A stretch of DNA of 6,591 nucleotides from Anaerolineales bacterium (lineage in GTDB: Bacteria; Chloroflexota; Anaerolineae; Anaerolineales; E44-bin32), in assembly GCA_023250385.1 (NCBI GenBank), contig JAHFAU010000105.1, positions 1 through 6,591 of the forward strand. The letters are read 5' to 3'. Of the stretch, positions 6,255 to 6,591 are shown piece by piece. The notes below the pieces were generated by a model. That model saw nothing but the letters and a program-made list of their open reading frames with translations, made no database searches and had not been told where the DNA came from. Both the position numbers and the translations under genes were made by a program. Position 1 is the stretch's first letter. Each line of letters starts with the position of its first letter.

Positions 6255-6591
6255 GTGGACTACCAGAAACGGATCGAGCGGCTGTCTGCCCTCCTTCAGA
6301 TCGAAGGGTTCGATGCGCTGGCGGTGCTTCCCGGGCCGAATCTGTTCTACCTGACCGGGCTCTCCTTCCATCTAATGGAACGCCCGGTTGTCGGCCTATT
6401 CTCGGCTAGCCGGCCTCCCCGACTCATCTTGCCGGAATTCGAACGGCCAAAGGGCGAGGCTGCAGCCGTCGCGCTGGAGCTCTTCTCCTACGGTGAGCAC
6501 GAGGGGGCAAGCCTCTCCGCCTTCCAAGCCGCGCTGAGCGGGATGCCGGCCGACGGCCAGCCGGCGGGGGTCGAGCCGCTGCGGGCTCGAT
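6255..6591 (+). CDS. M24-family (creatinase / Xaa-Pro aminopeptidase-like) peptidase, N-terminal part only
   Basis: 112 codons are visible before the window ends. The sequence starts DYQKRIERLSALLQ and continues GFDALAVLPGPNLFYLTG (residues 18-35), typical of the creatinase N-terminal domain that precedes the pita-bread metallopeptidase fold. The metal-binding Asp/His/Glu residues would lie downstream, outside the window, so catalytic competence cannot be judged. Family members remove N-terminal residues before proline, but some are creatinases or other hydrolases. Start: the frame is closed by a TAA at 6237-6239, and GTG at 6255 is the first start codon; the first in-frame ATG comes 40 codons later, inside the conserved domain. 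There is no Shine-Dalgarno. With the TATAAT at 6235-6240 this suggests a leaderless or nearly leaderless mRNA. It is divergent from the tRNA genes. Confidence 0.82.
   Translation, partial: MDYQKRIERLSALLQIEGFDALAVLPGPNLFYLTGLSFHLMERPVVGLFSASRPPRLILPEFERPKGEAAAVALELFSYGEHEGASLSAFQAALSGMPADGQPAGVEPLRAR

Overview
The window is GC-rich bacterial chromosome with housekeeping genes, most likely from an uncultivated Chloroflexota-like lineage. That placement is an inference. It rests on high GC, a transcription-attenuating leucine T-box in front of leuS, and a large WD40/YCF48-type lipoprotein. No single marker here is decisive, and Actinobacteria or Deinococcota-like lineages are not excluded. There is no phage, insertion sequence, CRISPR array or integron signal.

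Layout from right to left, because most genes are on the minus strand. At the right edge (6255-6591, plus strand) lies the 5' part of a gene for an M24-type (creatinase / Xaa-Pro aminopeptidase-like) peptidase. It starts at a GTG with no Shine-Dalgarno, just after a perfect TATAAT. Divergent from it are two tandem alanine tRNA genes (anticodons CGC, then GGC). A leucine T-box riboswitch follows only 24 bases downstream (6046-5764). It carries a CTC specifier, a T-box sequence and a terminator, and it leads directly into leuS (5749-3263, GTG start). A 12-bp perfect hairpin lies beyond the leuS stop. After it comes a possible promoter and a gene for a 906-residue lipoprotein (3111-391). This protein combines a CARDB-like domain, seven Asp-box/YCF48-type repeats and seven WD40 repeats. 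Fifty-one bases further is a RidA-family gene (339-1) that runs off the left edge.

How the parts fit: the T-box senses uncharged tRNA-Leu(GAG) and should let transcription enter leuS when leucyl-tRNA is scarce. No obvious separate promoter for the leader is visible between it and the tRNA genes, so tRNA-Ala, T-box and leuS may be one primary transcript. The lipoprotein and ridA may form a second short unit. RidA removes reactive enamine/imine products of amino-acid metabolism, which is loosely compatible with the neighbourhood but does not show a functional link. The most unusual element is the double-propeller lipoprotein. The tRNA-Ala/T-box/leuS arrangement and the overlapping divergent -10 elements are secondary points of interest.
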